Source of the DNA: DATGLW01 sp035293965
GTDB lineage: Bacteria > Actinomycetota > Acidimicrobiia > Acidimicrobiales > RAAP-2
Direction of reading: 5' to 3'
Length of the DNA stretch: 64,000 bases
Assembly: GCA_035293965.1 (NCBI GenBank)
Contig: DATGLW010000111.1
Span: 1-64,000, forward strand
Part shown: positions 9,154-16,896 of the stretch, piece by piece
How positions within the stretch are numbered: position 1 is the first letter of the stretch
Layout: every line of letters begins with the position of its first letter
Translations under genes and position numbers: made by a program
Notes under the pieces: generated by a model
The model's input: only the letters and a program-made list of their open reading frames with translations
Told to the model about the DNA's origin: nothing
Database searches by the model: none

Positions 9154-9264
9154 CACGCGTTCGGCCCGCCGGCACCTCGGTCGTGGCAGCCCGGCACGCC
9201 CGCGTGACCGTCTTCGCGAGACCGCCGCACGCGTTCGGCGCGCCGGCACCTCGGTCGTGGCAGC
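9154..9264. repeat. Two 37-bp direct repeats in an intergenic stretch (9128-9487)
   Basis: A 37-base sequence starting CACGCGTTCGGC occurs at 9154-9190 and again at 9228-9264 with one mismatch. The repeat starts are 74 bases apart, so the gap (37 bases) equals the repeat length. Both contain GCCGGCACCTCGGTCGTGGC. The rest of the 360-base gap holds no gene that I can support. A TAGCGT box at 9476-9481 belongs to the aquaporin gene. Confidence 0.7.
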
Positions 9265-9487
9265 GCTCCTGGTGGTCCGAGCGCCCACAGTGCCTCCGGC
9301 ACCATCGCGATGCGCGTCTACGCATGTCGGGGATCAGCGTCTCGCGGCGGTGTGGCCCGGCGGCGCCTCGTCGGCGCTCTCGGCAGGATCGGTGCCGGGT
9401 TCCGGCCCGCTCCGTTCCGGCTTGTCCAGCATGATCTCCTCCGGGATGCAGCCCCGCAACAGACCGGGGAGGACGTAGCGTCTGGTC

Positions 9488-10342
9488 ATGGTCGATGTCC
9501 CGGGAGAGGTGAGCCTCGAGCGAGGGACCCTCCTCGGCCGGGGACCGCACGAGGCGGAGCCGCCCTGGGTACGCAACCCACGTGCCAGGCGCCACGAGTG
9601 GCGACGCCTCTTCTCCGAGGCGCTCGGCACCTTCCTGCTCGTGGTGGTGGCCGCCGGTGCTCCCGTCGTCGATGCCGTCTCCCACGGCCAGGTGCCCCTC
9701 GACGCCCAGGTCGTCGCGCCGGGCCTGATGGTGATGGCGATCATCTACTTCATGGGCATGGTGAGCGGCGCCCACCTGAACCCCGCGGTGACCCTGTCCT
9801 TCGCCGCCCGGGGCAACTTTCCTTGGAGCCGGGTGCCGGGCTACATCCTCGCCCAGCTGGTCGGCGCCATCGCTGCGTCGCTCCTCCTGCGGGCGCTCTT
9901 CGGCACCGCCGGCCATCTCGGCGCGACCCTCCCGGGCCCGGGGATCTCCTCGGGCACCGCGCTCGTGGTCGAGGCGCTCCTCACCCTCGGACTCGTGAGC
10001 GTCATCCTCGGAACCGCTTCCGGGGCGCGCAACGTGGGCGCCAACGCCGCGCTCGCAGTCGGTGGCTACATCGCCCTCGCTGGGCTGTGGGCAGCCCCCG
10101 TCAGCGGGGCGTCGATGAACCCTGCCCGCTCCTTCGCTCCGGAGCTCCTTGCCGGCGAATGGACGAGCTGGTGGGCCTATGTCGTTGGCCCGATCGTTGG
10201 TGGCGTGCTCGCGGTCGGCATCGCCTGGATCCTGCGCGGGCCTCCCAGCCCGGCCGCAAACGTCGCGGCCCAGGGGGAGACCCCCGACGACCACACCTCC
10301 GAGACGGGAGCAGGCACAGGAGGGAGCAGCCATGACACGTGA
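9488..10342 (+). CDS. MIP-family channel (aquaporin-like)
   Basis: A 284-residue protein with six membrane helices and both family boxes: GAHLNPAVT (NPA near residue 98) and GASMNPARSFAPELLAG (NPA near 211). The SMNPARS form of the second box and the AR-S following it are more aquaporin- than glycerol-facilitator-like. It has a 40-residue hydrophilic N-terminus and a 35-residue acidic tail. ATG at 9488 has no close ribosome binding site but has TAGCGT 6 bases upstream, fitting a leaderless mRNA. The last 11 bases overlap the next gene, so the two are probably co-expressed. Confidence 0.92.
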   Translation: MVDVPGEVSLERGTLLGRGPHEAEPPWVRNPRARRHEWRRLFSEALGTFLLVVVAAGAPVVDAVSHGQVPLDAQVVAPGLMVMAIIYFMGMVSGAHLNPAVTLSFAARGNFPWSRVPGYILAQLVGAIAASLLLRALFGTAGHLGATLPGPGISSGTALVVEALLTLGLVSVILGTASGARNVGANAALAVGGYIALAGLWAAPVSGASMNPARSFAPELLAGEWTSWWAYVVGPIVGGVLAVGIAWILRGPPSPAANVAAQGETPDDHTSETGAGTGGSSHDT

Positions 10343-10727
10343 GCACTGGAAGGACGAGCCCGAAACGCAGGACTACCCTGCGGCCCGCAGCTACCTGTCC
10401 CTCCTCGTCGAACCCAGCGAGGCGAAGCGGACGGTCAAGGCGCTCGCGGACAGCCCCGACGCGGTGCGCTACAAGGCCAAGGACATCCTGCGGGCGGCCG
10501 GCCTGCCTCTCCTGCCGCTCGACGATCCCGAGGTGGCAAAGGACCTGGCCAAGGTGCAGGCCGGCACGAAACTCTCCCCGGTCCTGCTCGTGCGTGGCGA
10601 CCCGCTGTGGGTCGCCGACGGCTACCACCGGATCTGCGCCAGCTACCACCTCGACGAAGACGCCGAGATCCCCTGTCGCATCGTCGCGAGGCCACGTGCG
10701 AGCAGCGGGAGGAAGCGCACTCGGTAA
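10332..10727 (+). CDS. Small ParB/Srx-fold-like protein
   Basis: A 131-residue protein; ATG at 10332 lies inside the aquaporin tail and follows AGGAGGGAG. The segment LSPVLLVRGDPLWVADGYHR followed by ICASYHLDEDAEIPCRIV resembles the ParB/sulfiredoxin core, where DGxHR contacts nucleotide or DNA. No helix-turn-helix follows, so it is not a chromosome-partition ParB. Role unknown. Short ParB-like proteins of this kind are usually annotated as hypothetical. Confidence 0.65.
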   Translation: MTREHWKDEPETQDYPAARSYLSLLVEPSEAKRTVKALADSPDAVRYKAKDILRAAGLPLLPLDDPEVAKDLAKVQAGTKLSPVLLVRGDPLWVADGYHRICASYHLDEDAEIPCRIVARPRASSGRKRTR

Positions 10728-10733
10728 GGCTCC

Positions 10734-11217
10734 ATGACCGCGGCCGACGTGCAGGCCCTCGTGGACTCGCGGAGCGCCACCAAGGCCTCTTCGACCCTGC
10801 TGCGCCAGCATGCGTGCCTGCGGGCGATCCTCGCCTCCGCCGAGTCGGACGACTTGATCGCCCGGTCGCCATGCCGCGGCATCGGGCTCCCGCGGGTGCA
10901 CCTGGTGGACCGGCCCTACCTCGACGCCGACCAGCTCACCAGGCTCGCCGGCGCGCTCGGCCCGGACCAGGGGGCGATGGTCTGGCTGGGCGCGGTTCTC
11001 GGCCTGCGCTGGGCCGAAGTGGCCGGGCTCACGGTGGACCGCCTCGACCTGCTCGGCGGCTCGCTCACGGTGGACCGCAAGCTCGCCCGGAGCGGGGACC
11101 TCGTGGTGCCCAAGTCAACCGCTGGCATCCGAACCCTTGCATGCCCGACGTGGCTGGTGGACGAGCTGGCTGCGGTGCTCAAGCGCCGGGGGCTGACCGC
11201 GGCCGACGGCCATGCGT
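10734..11217 (+). pseudogene. Tyrosine integrase remnant, N-terminal and core part
   Basis: The frame from 10734 encodes part of a core-binding domain (ADVQALVDSRS, LRAILASAESDDLIARSPCR, GIGLPRV) and the start of the catalytic domain (GAVLGLRWAEVAGLTVDRLD, with the first catalytic Arg). It continues to TWLVDELAAVLKRRGLTAAD and then homology stops where the toxin-antitoxin segment begins. The normal N-terminal arm-binding domain and the HxxR/Y part are absent here; the C-terminal part reappears at 11997. The gene is therefore both 5'-truncated and interrupted, and no working recombinase is expected. Confidence 0.75.
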
Positions 11218-11239
11218 CCGCCGCCGGGTCACCGGACGA

Positions 11240-11593
11240 TCAGCTGGCACGCCGGACGACGGCGTGGCCCTCGCGTACGAGCTTGGCGATGCTGCGGTTC
11301 TCCGAGAGGTTTTCACCCACCCCGACCACGAGCTCGGCTCCGACCGCCGACGCGACCTTCTCGAGCGTCTCGAGCGTCGGCCTCGTCCCGCCACCCTCCA
11401 TCCGGGCGATGGCCGACTGCGTCGTGCCCATCCGGGCCGCCAGCTCGGCCTGGGTGAGCCCCGCTTCGGTGCGCAGACGGTAGACGAGCTCCCGAAAGGC
11501 GCTGATCCGGGCCTCGTCCTCATAGGCGGCCCTGCCTTCCACCGTGCGGGGCCGAGCCCCCTTCAGGTCTTCCCATGTCGTGCGATCGGTCAT
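11240..11593 (-). CDS. higA: HigA-type antitoxin, XRE-family HTH
   Basis: A 117-residue protein starting MTDRTTWEDLKGARP. The start at 11593 has GAGGAGGAAC upstream and overlaps the toxin stop in an ATGA. The helix-turn-helix lies around residues 45-75: LRTEAGLTQAELAARMGTTQ then SAIARMEGGGTRPTLETLEK. Antitoxins of this group bind the toxin and repress the shared promoter. The toxin-first order is that of HigBA modules. Confidence 0.9.
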   Translation of the reverse strand: MTDRTTWEDLKGARPRTVEGRAAYEDEARISAFRELVYRLRTEAGLTQAELAARMGTTQSAIARMEGGGTRPTLETLEKVASAVGAELVVGVGENLSENRSIAKLVREGHAVVRRAS

Positions 11594-11943
11594 GTGCGTT
11601 CCTCCTCTTCGTCGGCGGTGTGCTCCTCGAGAGCGCACCGATCCATCGCCCGCTTCGCCCTACGGACCTCTTGTCGTTCCCTCCGCTGTGACTTCTCGAA
11701 GACCGTGAGCAGGATGACCCGCCTTCCCGGAGCGATCCAGTAGGTGACGCGCGTCGGCCGGCCGGCGAGGTAGAAGCGCAGCTCCCTGAGCTTGCCGTCC
11801 AGCTGGCGTGTGTGAGGTTCCTCAAGGAGGGGGCCGAGCTCGGCGAGCCGTTCGATGTGGAACCGCACCCGCTCGGCATCGTGATCGGGCAGCCCGAGGT
11901 ACCAGTCGCGTACCTCGGGCTCGAGCTCGACCGACCCCCACAT
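11590..11943 (-). CDS. higB: HigB/RelE-type toxin (Gp49-like)
   Basis: A 117-residue protein starting MWGSVELEPEVRDWYLGLPD. The segments HTRQLDGKLRELRFYLAGRP, RVTYWIAPGRRVILLTVFEK and RRERQEVRRAKRAMDR match the Gp49/HigB toxin fold, which cleaves mRNA on the ribosome. The C-terminal Lys/Arg-rich helix is typical. Its TGA overlaps the antitoxin ATG by 4 bases. There is no Shine-Dalgarno sequence, but TAGCAT lies 7 bases before the ATG, so the mRNA is probably leaderless. The pair sits inside an integrase gene. Confidence 0.9.
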   Translation of the reverse strand: MWGSVELEPEVRDWYLGLPDHDAERVRFHIERLAELGPLLEEPHTRQLDGKLRELRFYLAGRPTRVTYWIAPGRRVILLTVFEKSQRRERQEVRRAKRAMDRCALEEHTADEEEERT

Positions 11944-11960
11944 AGCGTCTATGCTATACC
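11941..11960 (-). promoter_or_regulatory. AT-rich promoter and likely operator of the toxin-antitoxin pair
   Basis: Read on the minus strand, GGTATAGCATAGACGCTATG includes a TAGCAT -10-like box 7 bases before the toxin ATG and an inverted repeat ATAGC-N6-GCTAT that covers the start codon. Its base composition is unlike the surroundings. HigA-type antitoxins commonly repress at such sites; that it does so here is inference. Confidence 0.5.
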
Positions 11961-11996
11961 AATGTCTCCCCCACCCGGGAGCTCGCCTTCGGGAAG

Positions 11997-12260
11997 ATGA
12001 CCCGGGGCGGAAACCGTGGCAGGTTGGCGTTCTGCACCTGGCACTGCTCGGAGCCCTGGGCGGCGGGGGTGGACGTGAAGACTGCGCAGACCCGCCTCGG
12101 GCACTCGTCGCCGCAAATGACCCTCGGCATCTACGCCCGCGCAACCGCCGATGCCGACCGCAGAGCGGCCGACGTGGTGTGGAAGATGTTCGCTCCGCGG
12201 GATGCTCGCGGGATGGACGCTCCGGAGGGTCCCCGAGGGGGCTGGGGAAAACTTCCCTGA
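11997..12260 (+). pseudogene. Tyrosine integrase remnant, C-terminal part
   Basis: The frame contains AAGVDVKTAQTRLGHSSPQM then TLGIYARATADADRRAADVV. This is the C-terminal active-site block of tyrosine recombinases: LGHSS and the nucleophile Tyr in IYARAT. The preceding HxxR box is not intact (AFCTWHCSEPWAAG is read instead), which suggests a frameshift or deletion. It lies directly beside tRNA-Val, a usual integration target. With the part at 10734-11217 it forms one broken integrase. Confidence 0.75.
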
Positions 12261-12268
12261 CCAGGGAA
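12253..12268 (-). terminator. Hairpin just after tRNA-Val
   Basis: TTCCCTGACCAGGGAA has 7-base perfect arms around AC, 3 bases beyond the CCA end of the tRNA. There is no T-run after it on the minus strand, so a role in tRNA transcript ending or processing is only a suggestion. Confidence 0.35.
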
Positions 12269-12271
12269 CAC

Positions 12272-12348
12272 TGGTGGGCGCTGCGGGACTCGAACCCACG
12301 ACCTCAGCCGTGTGAAGGCTGCGCTCTAACCAGCTGAGCTAAGCGCCC
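12272..12348 (-). tRNA. tRNA-Val (anticodon CAC)
   Basis: Read on the minus strand the gene folds into a full cloverleaf. The acceptor GGGCGCT pairs with AGCGCCC. The D arm is GCTC/GAGC, and the anticodon stem CAGCC/GGCTG encloses the loop TTCACAC, giving anticodon CAC. The T arm GTGGG/CCCGC encloses TTCGAGT. The discriminator A and an encoded CCA complete 77 bases. The broken integrase lies just past its 3' end. Confidence 0.96.
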
Positions 12349-12633
12349 GTGTCGTGCGTGGCGACCCGGCATCCTCCGGGCACCAGACGGCGCCTGGTCA
12401 CGCAGGCGCCCGGAGCGGCAGACCTCGGAGTCGAGGCCGCTCCGATTGTCCCATCGTGGCGTGCCTGCTGCAACCTCTCCGTCGGCGGGCTCGTCTCTCG
12501 GCATCGCCACGATGCGTGCCCACGGCCTCCCCGGATCGGCCCACGTGTGGCGCAGCTCGGCCGGGTGCGCCGCATGCGGCGCCGGCGGCCCCATCCCCTC
12601 CTGCATGCGCCCCGGGGCTACCGTGGGGACGCC

Positions 12634-13491
12634 ATGAGCGGCCCAGACGTGGGATCCGACCACCCCGACGACTGCGCCGAGGTGCCCACCTCGCCGGGCG
12701 CCGTTCCCTCCCCGGGTCCCTCGCCGGGCACCGTTCCCTCCCCGGGCGCCTCGCCGGGCGCCGGTCCCTCGCCGGGCGCCGTGCCCTCCCCGGGTCCCTC
12801 GCCGGGCGCGGGTCCCTCCCCGGGCACGCCGCGGGCGGCATGGGGGCTGCCGACGGTCGGCGAGCACCGCTCGCCGGCGCTGGTGGCGGTGCTCGTCGCC
12901 ATCGCCCTGCAACTCGTGCTCCCCGACCGGGTGACGCTCGGGCTGGGACCGCGCTGGCTCATCCCGATGCTCGAGGGCCTGCTCGGGCTCGCCCTCGTGG
13001 TCACCAACCCCGGGCGCATCACGAGCGAGTCGGCGCGGCTGCGCCAGCTCTCGCTGGCCCTCATCGCGCTGATCGCGCTCGCGAACGCCGTCTCGCTCGT
13101 GGAGCTCATCCACGCGCTCCTCTACCAGGTCTCGCGGGTGAGCGGCCGGCCGCTCGTCATCGCGTCGGTCCCGATCTGGCTCACGAACGTCATCGCCTTC
13201 GGGCTCTGGTACTGGGAGCTCGACCGCGGTGGCCCGGTCGCCCGGCTCGTGGCGGACCACCGCCAGCCCGATTTCCTCTTTCCCCAGATGAGCACGCCAG
13301 GCGCGGCACCTGGATGGACGCCGCGCTTCATCGACTACCTCTACACCTCGTTCACCAACGCCACCGCCTTCAGCCCCACCGACACGATGCCCCTGACCTC
13401 GTGGGCGAAGATCCTCATGATGCTGCAGTCACTCGCGTCGCTGCTCACGGTGGCGATCGTCATCTCGCGAGCCGTCAACATCCTGGCGTGA
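12634..13491 (+). CDS. Integral membrane protein with an N-terminal PSPG-repeat tail
   Basis: A 285-residue protein. Residues 20-65 are a Pro-Ser-Gly repeat built on SPGAVPSPGPSPG. About five hydrophobic segments follow, with LGLGPRWLIPMLEGLLGLAL, YWELDRGGP and a highly characteristic YTSFTNATAFSPTDTMPLTS near the C-terminus. I have seen similar sequences only as unnamed actinobacterial membrane proteins; a channel-like pore is conceivable but not shown. ATG at 12634 has TACCGT 9 bases upstream and no Shine-Dalgarno sequence. The 285 bases between it and tRNA-Val show nothing recognisable. Confidence 0.75.
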   Translation: MSGPDVGSDHPDDCAEVPTSPGAVPSPGPSPGTVPSPGASPGAGPSPGAVPSPGPSPGAGPSPGTPRAAWGLPTVGEHRSPALVAVLVAIALQLVLPDRVTLGLGPRWLIPMLEGLLGLALVVTNPGRITSESARLRQLSLALIALIALANAVSLVELIHALLYQVSRVSGRPLVIASVPIWLTNVIAFGLWYWELDRGGPVARLVADHRQPDFLFPQMSTPGAAPGWTPRFIDYLYTSFTNATAFSPTDTMPLTSWAKILMMLQSLASLLTVAIVISRAVNILA

Positions 13492-13598
13492 CCACCGCCG
13501 CGGCGAGGCGGTCACCCCGAGTGCAGGCGGCTCGTCCGTCGCCACAGCCCACCGTCACCCGAGCGCAGCTGCACGTGATCCCCGCCTCAGTCGGGCGC

Positions 13599-15800
13599 TC
13601 AGACCGAGCGTGCGGCCCCCGGCGGCGGGTGCCCGGCACCCTCCTCGATACGGCGCACCACCACCATCGCCACGTCGTCGCTCAGGCGGTGCAGGCGCGT
13701 CATGGCATGGACGATGCGCTCTGCCAGGGTCGACGCGTCGTCGGCCGGGCTTGCGGACCCCACGACGACCGACAGCTGGTCGATGCCGGCCGCAAGGTCG
13801 AGCGTGCGCCGCTCGACCAGCCCGTCGGTGTAGGCGACCGCCACCGAGCCCGGCGGGAAAGGGATCGCCGTGCGTTCGACCGAGCCCGTCGGCATCCCGA
13901 GCGCCGGGCCGCGAGCGCCGTCGAGCGTGCCCACCTTGCCCGCAGGGTCCCGCACCACGATCGGGGGGTGCCCGGCGTAGGCGTAGGAGACCTCGTCGCG
14001 CCCGGTGTCGACGACGAAGAGCGTGGCCGTGCCGATGAACGGGTCGTCGAAGTGGGTGAGGAGCGGCTGGGCGCGGGAGAAGATCGCCGGGACCGGCGTC
14101 CCCAAGCGCGCCAGCGTGTTGACGACCGCGCGCACGTGGCTCATCTGCGCGGCGGCGGGGATGCCGTGGCCTGCGATGTCGCCCACGATCACCGCCGTGC
14201 GCTCGCTCGACAACGTGACGAGGTCGTACCAGTCGCCGCTGAAGCCGAGGTCGGTCGACGCGGGAAGGTAGCGCACGGCGATGTCGAGGCCGCGCACGAG
14301 GGGAACCTCGGGGAGCAGGGCCCCCTGCAGCCGCCGGACGAGCTCGTCCTGGGCGTCGAACAGGTGGGTCCGCTGGAGCGTGCGCGAGCACAGGTCGGCG
14401 ACGGACTCGACGCCGGCGCGCAGCTCGGTGTCGTCGTCCACCGGCTCTGCCCACCCGATCCCCACCACCCCGAAGACGGCACCGGAACTGTCGCGCAGCG
14501 GCGCGACAGCCATGGCCGCCAGCTCCGATCGGGCGAGCGCGTAGCCCGCCTCCGGATAGCGGGCACGCCAGATGTCGGGATTGGCGACGACGATCGTCTC
14601 GCCACGGCGCACCACGTCGGTCAGCAGGCTCCGCTGGGCCAGGGGCATGCGCGCGTAGCGTCGCACGATCTCGGGATCCGTGCCGGGGGGAGTCTGCACC
14701 TCGATCGTGCCCGTGGCCCGATCCACCAGTCCCACCACCACGTGGCTCGACCCGAGCACCCCGCTCGAGCTCTCCACCAGGATCCTCGAGACCTCGTCCG
14801 TGGTCAGCGCGGCACTCATCCGGCGGGCCAGGTTCGCCATGCCGCTCAGGTCCAGCTGGTGCCGGCCGCGCCCGGTGACGTCGATGCCCGAGGGGACGAT
14901 GGCATGCACCTGCCCGCCTGCGACGAGGGGGACGAGGGACAGGTCGAGGCGGACCCGGGACCCCTCCTGCACCCGCATGTCGACCTCGAAGCGACGGGTG
15001 AGCCCGCTTGCGGCCCGCTCGATCTCGGCCCGCAGCCGGCGCTGGACCTCGGGGCTCCAGTTCCACCAGTACGTCTCCCACAGTGGCCGCCCGAGCACGT
15101 CGTCGAGACGCAGGCCGGCAGCATCCACGGCGGCGCGGTTGGCCTCGGTCAGCTTCCCGCTCGGGGTCAGCAGGCCGACGAAGGTGAACGGGCTCGGCTC
15201 CTCCCTCGGAGTACCTCGAGCACCCCCGTCGTCGGCGACCTCGTCGAGGGGCCCGAGCCTCCCACCCCCTGGGTGCCAGCGCGCGAGGTAGATGGCGAAG
15301 ACCTCGGCCACGTCGCCCACGTAGCTTCGCTCGAGGTCGGTCAGCACGCGGCCGGGGCGGAAGGCGAGCCCGAATGCGCCGACCACCTCGCCATCGGCGC
15401 GCAGCGGCACGGCGGCGATGGCTCGGGGGGCCGTCGAGCCCACTTCGGGCCCGGGGCCCGCCGCCCGGCTCGCCGGGTAGGACGCGGGCAGCCACTGGGT
15501 CACCCCCGAACGTACCGAGTCGGCGAGCGGAACCGGTTCGGAGAGCTGCACCGGCTGCTGGTCGGCGAGCTCGCCGGTAGCGGCGAGCGGCTGCAGCACG
15601 GCTCCCCGGCGGACCGCCAGCACCCCACCCGTGGCACCGAGATCCGCCTCCACCCCCTCGAGGAGGGCCGCCAGCACGTCTTGGCCGGCCGCCGGATCCG
15701 CCAGCACGCGCAGCAGGTGACCGAGATTGTCGAGCGCGCGCAGCTCGCCGGTGACCACGGGCCAGGGCCCGCGTGCCAGTCGTCCCTGCTCGTCGCCCAC
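13599..15800 (-). CDS. GAF-PAS-GAF sensor with SpoIIE/PP2C phosphatase domain
   Basis: A 733-residue cytoplasmic protein; the GTG start at 15800 follows GGGGGAG. Residues 1-170 form a GAF-like sensor. A PAS-like segment around 190-310 shows FVGLLTPSGKLTEANRAAVD and VPSGIDVTGRGRHQ. A second GAF spans about 325-480, and the phosphatase about 490-725. The phosphatase keeps its metal ligands: SGDWYD, VIVGDIAGHGIPAAAQ, VAYTDGLVE and SDDVAMVVV. Such proteins dephosphorylate anti-sigma-factor antagonists in partner-switching pathways. No anti-sigma or antagonist gene is next to it. It converges on the membrane protein gene before it. Confidence 0.9.
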   Translation of the reverse strand: MGDEQGRLARGPWPVVTGELRALDNLGHLLRVLADPAAGQDVLAALLEGVEADLGATGGVLAVRRGAVLQPLAATGELADQQPVQLSEPVPLADSVRSGVTQWLPASYPASRAAGPGPEVGSTAPRAIAAVPLRADGEVVGAFGLAFRPGRVLTDLERSYVGDVAEVFAIYLARWHPGGGRLGPLDEVADDGGARGTPREEPSPFTFVGLLTPSGKLTEANRAAVDAAGLRLDDVLGRPLWETYWWNWSPEVQRRLRAEIERAASGLTRRFEVDMRVQEGSRVRLDLSLVPLVAGGQVHAIVPSGIDVTGRGRHQLDLSGMANLARRMSAALTTDEVSRILVESSSGVLGSSHVVVGLVDRATGTIEVQTPPGTDPEIVRRYARMPLAQRSLLTDVVRRGETIVVANPDIWRARYPEAGYALARSELAAMAVAPLRDSSGAVFGVVGIGWAEPVDDDTELRAGVESVADLCSRTLQRTHLFDAQDELVRRLQGALLPEVPLVRGLDIAVRYLPASTDLGFSGDWYDLVTLSSERTAVIVGDIAGHGIPAAAQMSHVRAVVNTLARLGTPVPAIFSRAQPLLTHFDDPFIGTATLFVVDTGRDEVSYAYAGHPPIVVRDPAGKVGTLDGARGPALGMPTGSVERTAIPFPPGSVAVAYTDGLVERRTLDLAAGIDQLSVVVGSASPADDASTLAERIVHAMTRLHRLSDDVAMVVVRRIEEGAGHPPPGAARSV

Positions 15801-15924
15801 GAGGCTCCCCCACTCCCTGGCAGTGCGTGCCCGCCGCCAATGTGCCACAGGTTCTCTGCAGCCTGCTATCGGGATCCCTCCCTGGGGACCCGCCCCTCTT
15901 CCGGGCAGGTAGCCTGTCGGGACC

Positions 15925-16896
15925 ATGGCTGAGAACGGTGCGAGCCGAAGCGGCCGCAGGATCCCCGACGCCCCCTCCGGCTCCCCGGGCGACACCGCCT
16001 CAGGCTCCCGACCCGACCGCCCCTCGGGCCCCCCGGGGGCGCGCGCCGCCTCGGGCTCCCCGGGGGGATGGTGGGCTCGCACCTCGATGGCCTTCCTGCG
16101 CCTGCTCACCCCGGGCACGCCCGCCGGCACGCCGCGGGCGACCGCCACCGCTCGGGGCTCGACCGCCGGCAGCGGGCGCCCCGCCACCGGCCCGGGACCG
16201 GGCGCCGAGGTCGTCCGGCCGGTCGTCGAGCCCCACGGGTCCGACAGGGCCGCGATGATCCGCCAGGTCGATGCCCGCGAGCGCAAGATGGGATACCTCG
16301 GCTCGGCGCTGGCAGCCATCCTCGCCCTCCTGGCGTTCGTCCCCTACGTGAGCGACCCGAGCAAGCCGATCTCCCAGACGGTGAGCCGGATCGGCAAGTC
16401 GTGCCCGGCCGGCTTCCGCTACGTCGCCAGCTCGCGCAACTGCGTCGGCAACGTCATCTACTCCCGCGGCCACTGGGTGCTCGAGCTCGTCATCGTGCTG
16501 TTCTTCGCCGTGGCCCTGGCCGTCGCCACCCGAATCGGCCGTCGCTCCGCGGTGGCCTTCGCCGCCCTGTTCGCCGGGCTGGCCATCGAGGCCACGACGG
16601 GCAGCATCATCGGGATCCTCTTCGTGTTCGGCGGCGGGTGGCTCCTGATGCGGGCGTGGCGGGTCCAGCGCTACGGCTCGCCCGACGCCAGGGCCGCCCG
16701 GGCCGCCGCGGCCGAGCGCAGCGGCGGCCGCGGCGCTCGGGGCACGTCAGGCGACGGCTCGGCGCGGCGTGGGGGGCTCTTCGGCAGGCGCAGCACCCAG
16801 CAGGAGGTGGCAGCCGCCGCCCGCAAGCCTCCGGCGGCGAACAAGCGCTACACGCCGCGTGCCAAGCCCAAGGGCAAGCCCTCGGCCTCCCGCTGA
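15925..16896 (+). CDS. Membrane protein of unknown function with Pro-rich head and basic tail
   Basis: A 323-residue protein. Residues 1-105 are low-complexity Gly/Ser/Pro/Arg. MIRQVDARERKMGYLGSALA begins the conserved part, which has three membrane helices (about 120-137, 178-195 and 202-232) and a CPAGF...NCVGN loop with two cysteines outside. The basic tail ends PPAANKRYTPRAKPKGKPS, a tail type I associate with acidimicrobial membrane proteins. TAGCCT lies 9 bases before the ATG. Its 3' end overlaps the TetR gene's 3' end by 49 bases on the opposite strand. Confidence 0.75.
   Translation: MAENGASRSGRRIPDAPSGSPGDTASGSRPDRPSGPPGARAASGSPGGWWARTSMAFLRLLTPGTPAGTPRATATARGSTAGSGRPATGPGPGAEVVRPVVEPHGSDRAAMIRQVDARERKMGYLGSALAAILALLAFVPYVSDPSKPISQTVSRIGKSCPAGFRYVASSRNCVGNVIYSRGHWVLELVIVLFFAVALAVATRIGRRSAVAFAALFAGLAIEATTGSIIGILFVFGGGWLLMRAWRVQRYGSPDARAARAAAAERSGGRGARGTSGDGSARRGGLFGRRSTQQEVAAAARKPPAANKRYTPRAKPKGKPSASR

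Noticed and set aside
6221..10333. A 1370-codon open frame on the minus strand across three plus-strand genes
   Set aside because: It is antisense to clear genes (GT39-like, Pr6Pr, aquaporin), has low-complexity Arg/Gly/Ala/Asp composition and no domain. High G+C removes stop codons from the shadow frames.
12691..12829. Short regular repeats considered as a CRISPR or minisatellite outside genes
   Set aside because: They lie in frame inside a membrane-protein gene and encode a PSPG tail.
13488..13522. GTGACC/GGCGGTCAC hairpin after the PSPG membrane-protein gene as a terminator
   Set aside because: The arms pair only with a three-base bulge and no T-run follows. It is too weak to list.
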